NCBI GenBank assembly: GCA_022836615.1
Contig: MU405264.1
Coordinates: 1-64,000 of the forward strand
Source of the DNA: Annulohypoxylon bovei var. microspora
Lineage: Eukaryota; Ascomycota; Sordariomycetes; Xylariales; Hypoxylaceae
DNA: 64,000 bases
Direction of reading: 5' to 3'
Both the position numbers and the translations under genes were made by a program. Below, piece after piece: positions 22,311 to 32,760 of this stretch (position 1 is its first letter; every line of letters begins with the position of its first letter). The notes beneath the pieces are model-generated. The model worked only from the letters and a program-made list of their open reading frames with translations. It was not told where the DNA came from and made no database searches.

Positions 22311-24757
22311 ATGGCCGGCCACGTGTAAGCATTCATACATCATCCTAGTAAAATACTCCGACATATACTTACGAATATTAGAAACATGATGGACGACTGT
22401 CTAATATCAAACTGTTCGTCAACACGATGATCATATGTTCTACCACAACAGGCCTCCACGTTTGAATCTAACCGAGGCCATAGTACCGCCAGCTACTCTC
22501 AGATCAGCTCTTCGTCTCCTCGTCTCACAGGGCTCTATCACACAGCGACCCTTCGTTGAACACATTCGCGCCAAATTTCACGAAAATCCACCCAGCTTCG
22601 AGCCCCCAGAAAGATTATTCTCCGGAGATGATATTGTCACTCCTGAGTGCTTGGCGTACCTTGCGCAGACGAGATGCATCTTCTCATGCAAGCTAGCCCA
22701 AGAGTCACTCCCATAGTGAGAAATATTCTTCTAGCAGTATATATCAATGGCAGTTAATTCTAAGGATTATAGCTTAGAGCATTTCTTGAAAGCCATTCCA
22801 CAGGCGGGAGTTAAAGTAGGTGTATTCCGTCATTGTACGCCACCCCCTTTATCCCGATTACCGTAGCACAACACACATCCAACCTACCTACCTACCCAGG
22901 GGCTAGATTGGCGAAACCGGCGTCCCAACTCGACGCAACTTCCCAAACCCCTTTAATTGAAGAGAAAAAGCTCACCCCCACGCCCCCCAGTGGACCGCCC
23001 CCAGCGCCCTCGCGCAGACGCTGCAGGCGCTCGACGGCGACATCGTGCAAGCGGCCCAAGCCCTCAAGGAGCCGCGCCCCTCGCCGACCCCGGACCTGCT
23101 GGCCGCGCTCTCGAACCTGCGCGCCGCCGTCGACGGCTGCCGCGGCTACTGCGGGGACGCGGCGCTGGCGTTCCCGCTCGCGCGCGCGCGCCGGCAGCTG
23201 CGCGACGTCGCCGCGATCCTGTTCCCCGGCCGCGCCGAGGCCGCGGGCGACGAGGCCGGTCTGGGTCTGGCTGTGAGCGTCGACGCGGCGGCGGCGGCGG
23301 CGGTGCAGACGTTCCGGCTCGGCCCGTTCCGCGCGCCGCGCCTGTTCGCCGGCTTGTGGCAGGTGTCGTCGCCGGCGTGGGGCGCCGCGGGCGGCGCCGC
23401 GCAGGAGCGCGCGCTGGCGCACGCGGTTGCGCGCGGGTTGACGGCGGCCGATATGGCGGATCATTATGTGGGTGTGGCCTGACACTTAGGTGCTGGGTAC
23501 CTACCCTGGTGACGGGCTGTTTCTAACGGGGATGCTAGGGCGATGCGGAGCTGGTGTACGGCGACTTTAGGAAAGCGCTGGAGCCGCGCGTTCGAGATGT
23601 TGTGTTTGCCGCGACTAAGTGGGTAAGCATTCTCAGAGACCCTTCTCTTACTCCCCTCGATAGTTTCCGTCTGTGATGATTATTGATTACAAATGGCCCA
23701 GTGTATTTTCTCGCCAATTTCTGCCCCGATAACTACGTCCTTCGTACTCGATGCGGTGCGTGAACGATGTCGACGTCTAGGGGGTCGAGTCGAGCTCCTC
23801 CAATTCCATTGGCAGGACGTACGTACCCCTATCCCCTTTAAACAAGTATGGCCGTCTCACCCAACCTAGTACGAATCCAAACAGTACCTCGAAATCCTCG
23901 TCGAGCTAATCCACATCGCGAAACTGCATCCGGAGCTCGTGACCACGATTGGGCTTTGTAACTTCGACTCCGAGCACGTGGAGGAGTCTTGCGAGTATCT
24001 GATCGCCAAGACCGGGGAAGTTGGCATCGTGTCGAACCAGGTGCAGGTGAGTATTCCATATACTATATCTCATATGCCATAGCTCTTGTATTGCTCACCA
24101 AGTCCATAGTTCTCGCTCGTGGACGCGCGTCCGCTCCAGAAGATGGTGCACGTGTGCGAGAAGTACGGGTTGAAGCTCCTCACATACGGTTCATTCGTAA
24201 GGCACTCCCCTGTATGCCTACTCAGGTACTCCAAGATCCCAATACTAATGTACACCTTACCATAGTGCGGAGGTTTCCTATCCGAGCGATGGCTTCACCA
24301 GCCGGCCCCCGAAGTGTACCTCGAATCGAACCATCTAACGCCTTCTCAGCGGAAGGTAAGCATCCCCTTAAACCCCAACCTCCAACCCTCCCTTTCTCAA
24401 CTAAACACTAAACCCTAACCCCAGTATTTCGACATGATCCAAACCTGGGATTCCTGGCCCTCCTTCCAATCGCTGCTCACAGCGCTCTCAACCAGCGCCC
24501 GAAAGCACAACGTCAGCATCGCCAACATCGCGACGCGCTGGGTCCTCCAGCAGCCGACCGTCGGCGCCGTGATCGTGGGAACGCGGCTCGGCGTGTCGGG
24601 GCACGTGGACGACAACCTACGTGTATTCCAATTCGCGCTCGACGACGATGATATGTCTAGCATCAACGCAGTAGCGCTCGGCTCCGAGGGGGCGAAGAGT
24701 CTGGCTCTGTTCGAGCGGCTTGGGGATTGCGGGAGCGAGTATCGGAAGATGCATTGA
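22311..24757 (+). CDS. Aldo/keto reductase with N-terminal extension, nine exons
   Basis: Exons read as 22311-22324, 22452-22715, 23005-23467, 23539-23622, 23702-23818, 23870-24046, 24110-24196, 24266-24355 and 24425-24757. All introns are GT-AG and phases add up to 542 residues. The last 340 residues are an NADPH-dependent aldo/keto reductase barrel with the full catalytic tetrad: Asp242 and Tyr247 (DMADHYGDAE), Lys274 (FAATKW), His311 (LLQFHWQD). IGLCNFDSEH, SNQVQ and GAVIVGTR also fit the fold. The first 200 residues are not part of the barrel: a helical, possibly all-alpha domain (TLRSALRLLVSQGSI, then CLAYLAQTRCIFSCKL) that I do not recognise. Exon 3 is very G/C-rich and Ala/Arg-rich. 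The substrate is unknown; a cytosolic carbonyl or sugar reductase is likely. The 14-nt first exon and the 289-nt intron are the least certain joins. Confidence 0.8.
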
Positions 24758-25428
24758 AGGGTTGGAGATCCGTGAAACGCTATCCGGATGAGGATTTGGG
24801 GATGTCGGTCTACTGTTTAATATTTCCATAATTGTCACAATCATCCCTAGAGAAATAGTTCCCGAACCAAGCCGTCTAGCAATTTCTTCACGGGTCAATT
24901 CAACAGCCCCTAACGAGCGACAGAGCTAAATGGTTACGATTGAAGTAGATACCAAAAGTAAGTACACGAAACATATTCTAAGGAAGATAGCATACTATGA
25001 ACATATCGGAGCTAAGTCTTAAAAAACTAGAATTTGAATATACGATTTATCGAGGCGTATGAGATGACTAGGTAGAAACGAGCATTATTTAACACCGATA
25101 GACAGGCCAGAAGCATTCCGTTTTCGCGCCTATAATTTAACATGAGCGGCCGATATTGCTGTTGCGTACATACTAGCATAAAACTGATACCTCAGACAGC
25201 ATCTATTAACACATCTAGGTGGAGTATAAGGCAATAGGTCTCATACGCTCGGTGCCGCTATGCGTAGGTACCTAGCAGGGTTTAGAAGAGTAAGATCCGT
25301 CCGTGGGTGAGTTATAAATTCGTTTCAGAAAGAAGATCCGCCTGAGGAACAATATCGCTGGGAAAAAAAAGAGAAAAAAAAAACTTCAGCTTATTTTGAA
25401 CGCCGGAACCGCCGTGGTACTTTCTCTA
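24758..25428. other. Intergenic region between convergent genes
   Basis: 3' flanks of the aldo/keto reductase (plus) and the zinc-finger gene (minus). It includes an A-rich run near 25366-25384. I see no gene. Confidence 0.5.
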
Positions 25429-27410
25429 TCAATCCATATACATCGGTTCACTACCGGTAACGCCTTGAACAATCGTCCCGTAATCGCCATTATTCATTAT
25501 CGCATGTCCGTGCATACGCCCTTGTATCGAGACAGCATTCATATTCTGCATCGTTTGCGCGTCGAGGCCCCGATTGGGAACCGTGCCGTTGACCGTAAAC
25601 CGCGCTTCCGCGGTCATGGGTACTCGTTGGTCACGGCCTCTCGTGCGCGATATGTCTAACTGCTGATGAGGTTGTTGCATTGGTGGCTTCGCGACAACGG
25701 GTGTGATGGGGGTAAAATTATCGTCGTCTTCCATTTCCGCATCAGCATCTTGGTCGCTATTGTCGTCATTAGCAGCAGATATACTAGAGGCGGTGACCAT
25801 CGTCGCTGTCACGGCAGCCGTAGTACATTGCGGCTCGATTATCTGCGTGTTAGATGCTATGGGCATAGATCGTTGTTGCTGTTGGGCGGGTATTTGAGGC
25901 GGAGGCGCGGTTGCAGAGTTAGGGGTAGCGCTGGTCGGAGTTGGTGTTGATTGATCGAGAGACCTTTGTCCAGCCATGCCAGGTCCCCTTGACGACACGA
26001 TGACAGTCTTCCATCGATCAATAGCGCGAGAGACCATTGCGTCAAGGTCTACATGTCGATCTTCGATATCGAGTCCGATTCCCCGGCGACCTTTGTGAGA
26101 TAGATCTCCCAGGTATGCGAGGATGGATTGCTCGATAGGAATCGTTGCGGGCGGCATTATCCTGAATTCTCTCGGGTGCTGTAGACGATTGAGTTGATCA
26201 ATCTGCAGCTTGAGGTTCGAGTTCTCTTGCTTCGTGGAATAATGCATCTCCTTCAACTTCTCCATGTCCCTTTGTCTTCTCCCTACGCTCCTCGCTAATT
26301 CGAGGCCCCAAAGCTCGGTTCGTCTTTGCGAAGAAAGCTGCTCCCAGACATGATATGTTGATTGTAAATGTTCGCTGACCTGCGCCTCGAGTGCGGCTGC
26401 CGCCTCTTCCGCCCTCTTCACTCCTTCGCGCATGTCATGAGGGATATTTATGCTTGACGGTGGATATACCAGATCATCATGCGACGTCGTGGTTGCCATA
26501 GAACAGGCAATCCTCCATTTCCTAAATTCTTCCTGGAAAAACGCTCTAAGCGCTTCATACTGCTTCTGAGCCGGGGGTTGAATAGACCAAGACGAAGATG
26601 TTGGGTGCGGCGTCGAGGAAAATAACGTGGGAGGTGCTTGAAGACATTGAAGGGTGAGAGCAGGGAAATCGAGAGAAAGAGGATCAAAGTCGAAGGGAAG
26701 AGAGTCCATATCGATCTGTTGCCTATTCGATGTAACCTGGTTAGTAACGTAATGTGAAGGGGATTTCCGGCGGGAGGCTAATCTTACTTGGCGGCTCTCA
26801 ATGAGCTGAGCAATTCCCTCAGTGCTAACTCGGTAGCTCTTGCGGTGTCCATAGCATCTGCAAGCCTCTGCCTCGCATCTAACTGAGATTTTTGCACGGT
26901 TCTACTCGGCGCACGCTGCATAGGGAGCCGTCTCGAGTCCTGGCCATTACTATCATCCGGGCTATTCTTCAACTCCCCGTTTCTCGCCGGTATATCATTG
27001 ATCACGCCGGTAGCCTCCCAAGTAGGTTGGAAAGGATACTTGGGCAACTGGTTGTCGACAACGAACTGGCCTTCTTTCGGTATGGAAGGCATTTTTGTAC
27101 CGATGTCGAGGGTAGGGCTCTTTCTCGAGGAGGCTGTCGGTGTGCCGGGGGTGGAAGCATCTCGTCGGGCAAGCGAGCCTCTTGGCTGCCTGCGAGTGAT
27201 GCTTCCTCGCATCTTCCGAATAGCGTCGACATCATGAATGCCATCTGGGGCTTTGGGGTTCTTCTCCTTGACATACAAGTCTAGATGTCTTCCCAGCGAT
27301 GAGGACGTGAATGCTTGACCACAGTACGGACAATTCCTATCTTTCGGCGCACTCGCCTTAAGACCGCCCGGGGAATCGGCGGCACCACCGGTACTGGCTG
27401 CTTCGGACAT
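25429..27410 (-). CDS. Zinc-finger / coiled-coil nuclear-type protein, two exons
   Basis: Exon 1 is 27410-26788 and exon 2 is 26722-25429. The 65-nt intron has a GTAAGA donor, a perfect TACTAAC branch site and a TAG acceptor, and joins the frames as LRAAKQQIDMDSL to give 638 residues. Near the N-terminus, NCPYCGQAF and then GRHLDLYVKEK form a small zinc finger with Cys27, Cys30 and His42. The spacing matches the Rad18-type UBZ4 pattern, but the fourth ligand position holds Tyr46 in place of Cys; His59 could substitute. Then come a basic stretch (RKMRGSITRRQPRGS), a long coiled coil about residues 300-390 (EEAAAALEAQVSEHLQ, KLKEMHYSTKQENSNL) and a low-complexity tail with Gln, Ser/Thr and an acidic patch (AEMEDDD). 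It is probably nuclear. I know no characterised homologue. Confidence 0.8.
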
Positions 27411-28670
27411 TGTTGGAACACTCGAGCTTAAGGTAACTTAACGAAGGAAGTTATGATTGTATAAGTAGAATAACGAATGGACGGTAAGAAAGGGGTGAGT
27501 AAGATAGGGAGGTGAGGCTTAGGAAAAGATACTGTATATAATCAGTAGCTGCCCCTAAGGAGCATCCCCCATTCGGATCTCATCCAGGGAGAAGCTCCTA
27601 AGAGGGATCCTAAGAGTTGACGAAAGGTATTGTAATGTCTTGATCATTTATCTCGAGAAATGAGAGTAAGACGAGGGAATTGGCGTATTTTGTTTCCGAC
27701 GTTGCGAAGTATTTGTTTCTTGTTTCAATGTTCGTCTTGTTTCTTGAGGATGAACATTGAATGTTAATGTTAATGTCAATGTCAATGTTTAGACTTTGGG
27801 GCCCTTTTTTTTCTGGGGGATTTTCCGTTCAGGGGGTCCAGGGGCTAACGCTAACTTTTGTACATAGTACTTCCTTACTCTGTACGTACGTTAGCGCCAA
27901 CCGGTTTAGGGGACTTTAGTAAACTTAGATATTCCCTTTTCGGTCTAGCTTAGCGTAAAGGCTACCTAGGACCTGCAGTGAATATGATAAGTTACCTAGG
28001 TATGGATGTAGCTGGTTAGATTCTATGTTTGTATGTACATGTATGTGTTATTGAATTCAATATCCTTAAGGATGTTTAGCGATTATTTTATTCTCGGGAT
28101 GTCGATTACTTTCGTAGGTAAAATGTCGACAACTTCGAGCACATCAAACGGTTCATTCATACTGTACGATACAAACGTAAGCTTTCCGAGGTACGAGAAA
28201 GTACGGAGACAGAAGCTTTTGTCCGGGATCTTCGTCGTGGAGCAAGGATTGTACCGGGGTTGGCGGGTCTTCAGCTAGGGGCAGATCAAATGTGGCTTTG
28301 AAACACCATCTAAATACATAGTTCTGCTTAAATAGAAAGGCCGTATTGTTTAAACTGCATATATACATGTTTATATGCATGTAAAACAAATCCATTGTTT
28401 TAGTCACGCGTACATACCCGCCAACTGTTTGCAGTTGACTAATGAACTCGGCAGTGACGGAAGCTCGGACCACATACAACACAAACACATCGCGATCAAC
28501 TCTCACCTGATTTGTCGCAAGAACTTGATCGCGAACATCCTCGACGCCCATCACCATCTAATCTCTCCACTTTCTCTACTTTCTCTAAACTGAGCACATA
28601 CTGTCTCAACTGATCAATTCATTTAAAATATCTCGAGTCCATCACATTACGCGTTTTGAACATACCAAAC
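27411..28670. other. Divergent promoter region of zinc-finger and HP1 genes
   Basis: 1.26 kb between divergent starts. It contains a hexanucleotide tract of AATGTT/AATGTC type at 27753-27787 and an ACCTAGGT palindrome at 27994-28001. Short frames inside (28153-28557 minus, 28375-28593 plus) have no coding character. Confidence 0.5.
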
Positions 28671-29882
28671 ATGCCTCCAGGTACGTTATTTAGAACTACA
28701 ATACAAACTCGTTCACGAAGTTACATACCCATTGCCCGCGCAACACCACTTTTAGTCACTCCTTTCTCGTCTCAACGATCCCCCTCTACATTTACATTTG
28801 CTAGCACGACCTCTGTTAACGCTTTGCCGTAAAAACTCTAGAACTGACCATTTCGCCCACAGCAATTAGCGACGACGAGGCCTCCGATCACGGTAGGGTG
28901 ACCGTTCCCTTGACCTCAACGCGCGCGAAGAAGCCACTTACGAAATTGGAAGAGGACGATGACGACGAGATGCTAGACGCCGTCCAAGGCGACGTTGAGA
29001 ATGGAGATGGCAACCACGGTGATGAGGGAGGCGAAGAAGAAGTCGCGGAAGACTTGGAAGAGGATGAGTGCGTACCACGTCCATGCAGATGGGCTAGGCA
29101 AGAAGAAAACTAAGCAGTCGATACTAACTAGCTTCTAGGTACATCGTCGAGAAAATCCTTTCCCACGTCGTTGAACCCAGCGTAAGTTACCCGTCATCAC
29201 TTCACTTTCACAGCTTACGAACACATTCTATAGGGCGCGATTAAGTTCAAGGTCAAATGGGAAGGTTACGAGAAGAAATCAGATCAGACATGGGAGGATG
29301 ACGAGAACCTCAAGTAAGCGCGACTATGATCCGTCTTCTAACTCACACGAAACCCCACCTCGTGTATGTTTTTGTTCATGTCCTAACAGTCTTCCGAATA
29401 GGGAGAATGCATCCGACATCCTAGAAGATTATCTTCTGAGAATGGGCGGACGAGAAAAGATCATGGAAGACGCGAATATTGCGTTGAAGACGAAGAAGCG
29501 CGGCAGACCTGCTTCGGGAACACCGACCAACGGCGCGAAACGACGACGCAACGAAAGCCATCCTGATTCAGCAACGCCACCGGCTAGCTCAAGGGTCTGG
29601 AAAGTCCCGGTGGGTTCTTGGGAGGATGAGGTAGAGTCCATCGATGCCTGCCGTGACGAGAATACGGGCAAGTTGATCGTGTACCTCACGTGGAAGAATG
29701 GCAACAAAACCCAGCATGGTACCAAGGTTGTCTACCAACGCTGCCCGCAAAAGGTATGTTCACAATATCGGACTACAGTTTTCTATGCGTTGGCTAATAC
29801 ATGATTGCAGATGCTCCAGTTCTATGAGCGACACGTTAAAATCGTCATGTCGTCATCGGAGGGTAGTGTGAAGGATGAATGA
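28671..29882 (+). CDS. hpo: Heterochromatin protein 1 (chromo and chromoshadow domains)
   Basis: Six exons: 28671-28680, 28863-29067, 29139-29181, 29234-29313, 29402-29753 and 29811-29882, giving 253 residues. After an acidic N-terminal part, the chromodomain reads EDEYIVEKILSH, FKVKWEGY and TWEDDENL. It has the aromatic cage Tyr/Trp/Tyr that HP1 uses to hold trimethylated H3 lysine 9. A basic hinge follows (TKKRGRPASG, GAKRRRNE), then a chromoshadow domain (VPVGSWEDEVESIDA, LIVYLTWKNG, MLQFYERHVKIV) for dimerisation. Orthologues are HPO in Neurospora and HepA in Aspergillus. It acts in the nucleus on constitutive heterochromatin, in Neurospora chiefly RIP-mutated DNA such as that found in this window. 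The 10-nt first exon follows the common fungal MPPA start. Confidence 0.95.
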
Positions 29883-30963
29883 TTAATATCCGTGCTACAC
29901 CAACAGCAGCAGTAGTTGAAGCAGGAAATGACATCCATGGGATCCATGGATGATCTTGCTATGGCAAAACGGGTGAATCGGAATCACTATATCACGCAAA
30001 GGTTTGGTCTATACCTATTTTGCAGGAGTATGGACTCACCAATAGGAGGGAGCTTTGGTCCGCATAATGAATGGCGATTGCGATTACGATGGTCGCGCGG
30101 GACAAAACATGGAACATTAAGAACATTGAGAGCTCAAGACCTGTACATGTATTTACGTCACAGGTCTGAAGTGTCTTGATGACATTGAAATGGCTTTGCA
30201 GTCATCTTGTCTGAATTATTCTCTACGATCGGAAAAAAATACTACGAACATTTGCATAAACTAACAGGATTGCAGTGACATGTAACGACATCTGGACCAA
30301 CTACACGTGTAAACCTTACCACCCTCAGAATCATTTGGTAAAGTCCGAAGGAGGTTGGAGGACAACGCTAACGGTTAGAAGCTTGGACCACCTGCGCATC
30401 TGGCGCGTTTCGACGCCTCTACCCCTGCAAAGAAACCTTGAAAAAGGGCTCCCGCCAACCACCGGGTAGGAGCTACCCTAGGCGAGCCTAGCTACCCTAG
30501 CTCTTTCGAACAAAACTCCCGCCTTGCGTATTTCTGGGCCCAGCCTCGCTATTTACTCGACCAGAGTGGCGGGGCAACCAGCACTATTTGTACCTTCCTT
30601 TTCCTAGGACACACGCATTCCATTCGCCATGTCTCTTGCTTCCTCTTTTGCTACCTTATCATCATTATCAATCTTGAAGAATCGCGATTTGAAAGATCCG
30701 TTTGTCTAATCCTGCAATCCTACGAATATCGCCAGGTATCCAATTCGTCGAAGAGGATCGCATCGCTATTTACTGTTGCTACAATTGCTATTGCTCCCAG
30801 ACTCGCTGTTTGATATCCATATCCTGATATCTATTATCGATTACCAGGAAGAAAAAGAGAATCGAATATTCTCTATTAGCCTGTCTCACCTAATTCGAGA
30901 CTTCTGCATTCCTCCGCCAACAACCTATATCCCTACCCTTCCACACTAAACCAAACCGCCAAG
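29883..30963. other. Intergenic region and leader of the small membrane protein
   Basis: 3' flank of the HP1 gene, then a pyrimidine-rich leader. An upstream ATG at 30629 opens a 26-residue reading frame that closes before the small protein below and could act as a regulatory uORF if the transcript starts before it. Confidence 0.4.
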
Positions 30964-31125
30964 ATGGTCAAGGAAAACGACGTCATCGCCATCATCATCA
31001 TCGTGCTGTTCATCGTCCTAGCCCTCATCGCCTTCGGCATCTACCGATTAGTCCACATGGCCCGCACGCAAGGCACCATCTCCGAGGAGAGCGGGTCGGG
31101 GTCGAGCGGTTTAGCAGACGAATAA
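30964..31125 (+). CDS. 53-residue single-pass membrane protein
   Basis: Starts at an ATG in good context (CCAAGATGG). The protein is MVKENDV, then one strongly hydrophobic segment (about residues 8-29, IAIIIIVLFIVLALIAFGIY), a short basic RLVHMARTQ and a Ser/Gly/Glu-rich tail ending GLADE. The profile is of a bitopic membrane protein with a short lumenal or outer N-terminus and a basic cytosolic flank. Third-position G/C preference (GTC, ATC, CTC) resembles the neighbouring real genes, which supports translation. It may be one of the small conserved membrane proteins of filamentous fungi; function unknown. Confidence 0.6.
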   Translation: MVKENDVIAIIIIVLFIVLALIAFGIYRLVHMARTQGTISEESGSGSSGLADE

Positions 31126-32760
31126 CCCTAGCTTCAGCTACGAACAACGAGCGACCGTCGTAGATAGTTGATGCTAGGGTCGATGTCGAGGTCGACTTTT
31201 TATTTCCCTCCGCGCCTATAGCACATGTTCCCGTGCAGTAGCCGCACACGCGTACTCGCCTAATAGTGTCATCCACGGGACTGCCTGCTGCGCGGAGCTT
31301 TCACGTCTTCCCCGGACACGCCGAGCCGGGGAAGATCAGACGCCGCCGAAGAGTTGCGGGTCGAACATTTTCCTACCACCACCACCCCGCCGCCGCCGCC
31401 ATCGCCACCAAGAGGAGCCGGCATGTTCCCCAACTACTACCATCTACGAGGCTAGGCGGAACGAATGTTTTTACCATCTACCATTTATTCACATGCACAT
31501 ATATTACGGCATTTACGACTTCCCATGTACCTTATAGACGGAAGAAACGGGCATCTCGGATCAACGGGCGCGAGCATCAATCATGTTTTCAATTTGGATT
31601 TCAGGGGGGGGACGGGTCGAACGAATTATCTCATCTTATCGCCATTTATATATACATACATACCTGTCGTAGTATGTACGGGTGGGTTGCTGTACCGGGA
31701 AATCGAATAAGGGACACGCGTGTAACGAGTCGTATGGGATGACGCAAATATGTAGAACGGGACTAGGTTTAGGTACATAGATGGGAACGAAAGGGCTCCA
31801 AGCAGCCTTCTGGATAATGAAAATTATTGAATTGACTCAACTGTGGCCGATGCGACATTCCGTCAGTGACTTCTTGCATGATGGTGATTATAATTTACTC
31901 TTTCGGGGTTAAAAGAACGCTATTCTTAGCCTAAAACATTGTCGCAATTGATTCCATTACGCCTTTAAAAGCCAAGTATCACTCAGAAAGACACTGACAT
32001 AGAGTTCACACAATCATATTAAGAATTGAAAGGTCCGCCTTTTACACCGTTTCCGCCACAAAATCGGCAAAGTAGACTTGATAGACTATCAACTCCTTAT
32101 TCCAACCACTCCAACACGCTACAGCATCCTCATACGTACCTACCTACCAAAGTAAGTACCTAGGTAGGTATCAGATCCTATAGTCTCCAGAAATTAATAT
32201 ATATACCCAATTCCGAAGCCAAAACGACTTTTCCATCACTGCAATAACAGCGTCCAAGCAAATTACCGCGCGCAAAAACACCTCAGCAAAACATGCGATC
32301 CGCGCGGGCTCCCAATCCGTGTATTTCAGCGACCCCCAGAACTCCATGCAATGCGTGTACTTTCATGGTTACCCCCTTTTTCTATGACCGTGAAGGAAAC
32401 GCGAGACAGAAGAGGCCCGCTCTTGGGCCCCTTTCTAAAACCGACGTGAAGGAATCGATATATTGTCGAACCCGTCCATAATCCCCTAATAATGCGCAGG
32501 AATATCCTCCTTTTTTCCTATCGGAATCCAAATGTAGATTTCGTTATCCGCAGTTTCCGTGGTATCCGACTTAGTAAAAACACAATCCAAATCTCCTTCC
32601 CCTTGCGAGCCTCTAAGGTCTTTTATGACCCGCCGTTGAGATCGATGTGAAGAGCATGATTATAAGGTTGGTCTGATTAAGGGTCGCTTTCAAGGTATTG
32701 TGATAGTGGCGCCGTCAGACTCGCGTCGCATATCTGCGTGGCTCGCAGCGTGATGCTTCC
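31126..32760. other. Intergenic region without a gene
   Basis: 3' flanks of the small membrane protein (plus) and the phytochrome (minus). It has an ACCTAGGT-centred cluster of ACCTACC/GGTAGGT repeats around 32137-32170. The 158- and 81-residue frames at 31266-31742 overlap each other and are low complexity. Confidence 0.5.

Noticed and set aside
22892..23485. 197-residue minus-strand frame and a 189-residue plus-strand frame
   Set aside because: Shadows of the G/C-rich third exon of the aldo/keto reductase.
28153..28557. 134-residue minus-strand frame between the zinc-finger and HP1 genes
   Set aside because: Lies in the divergent promoter, overlaps an opposite-strand frame and has no domain.
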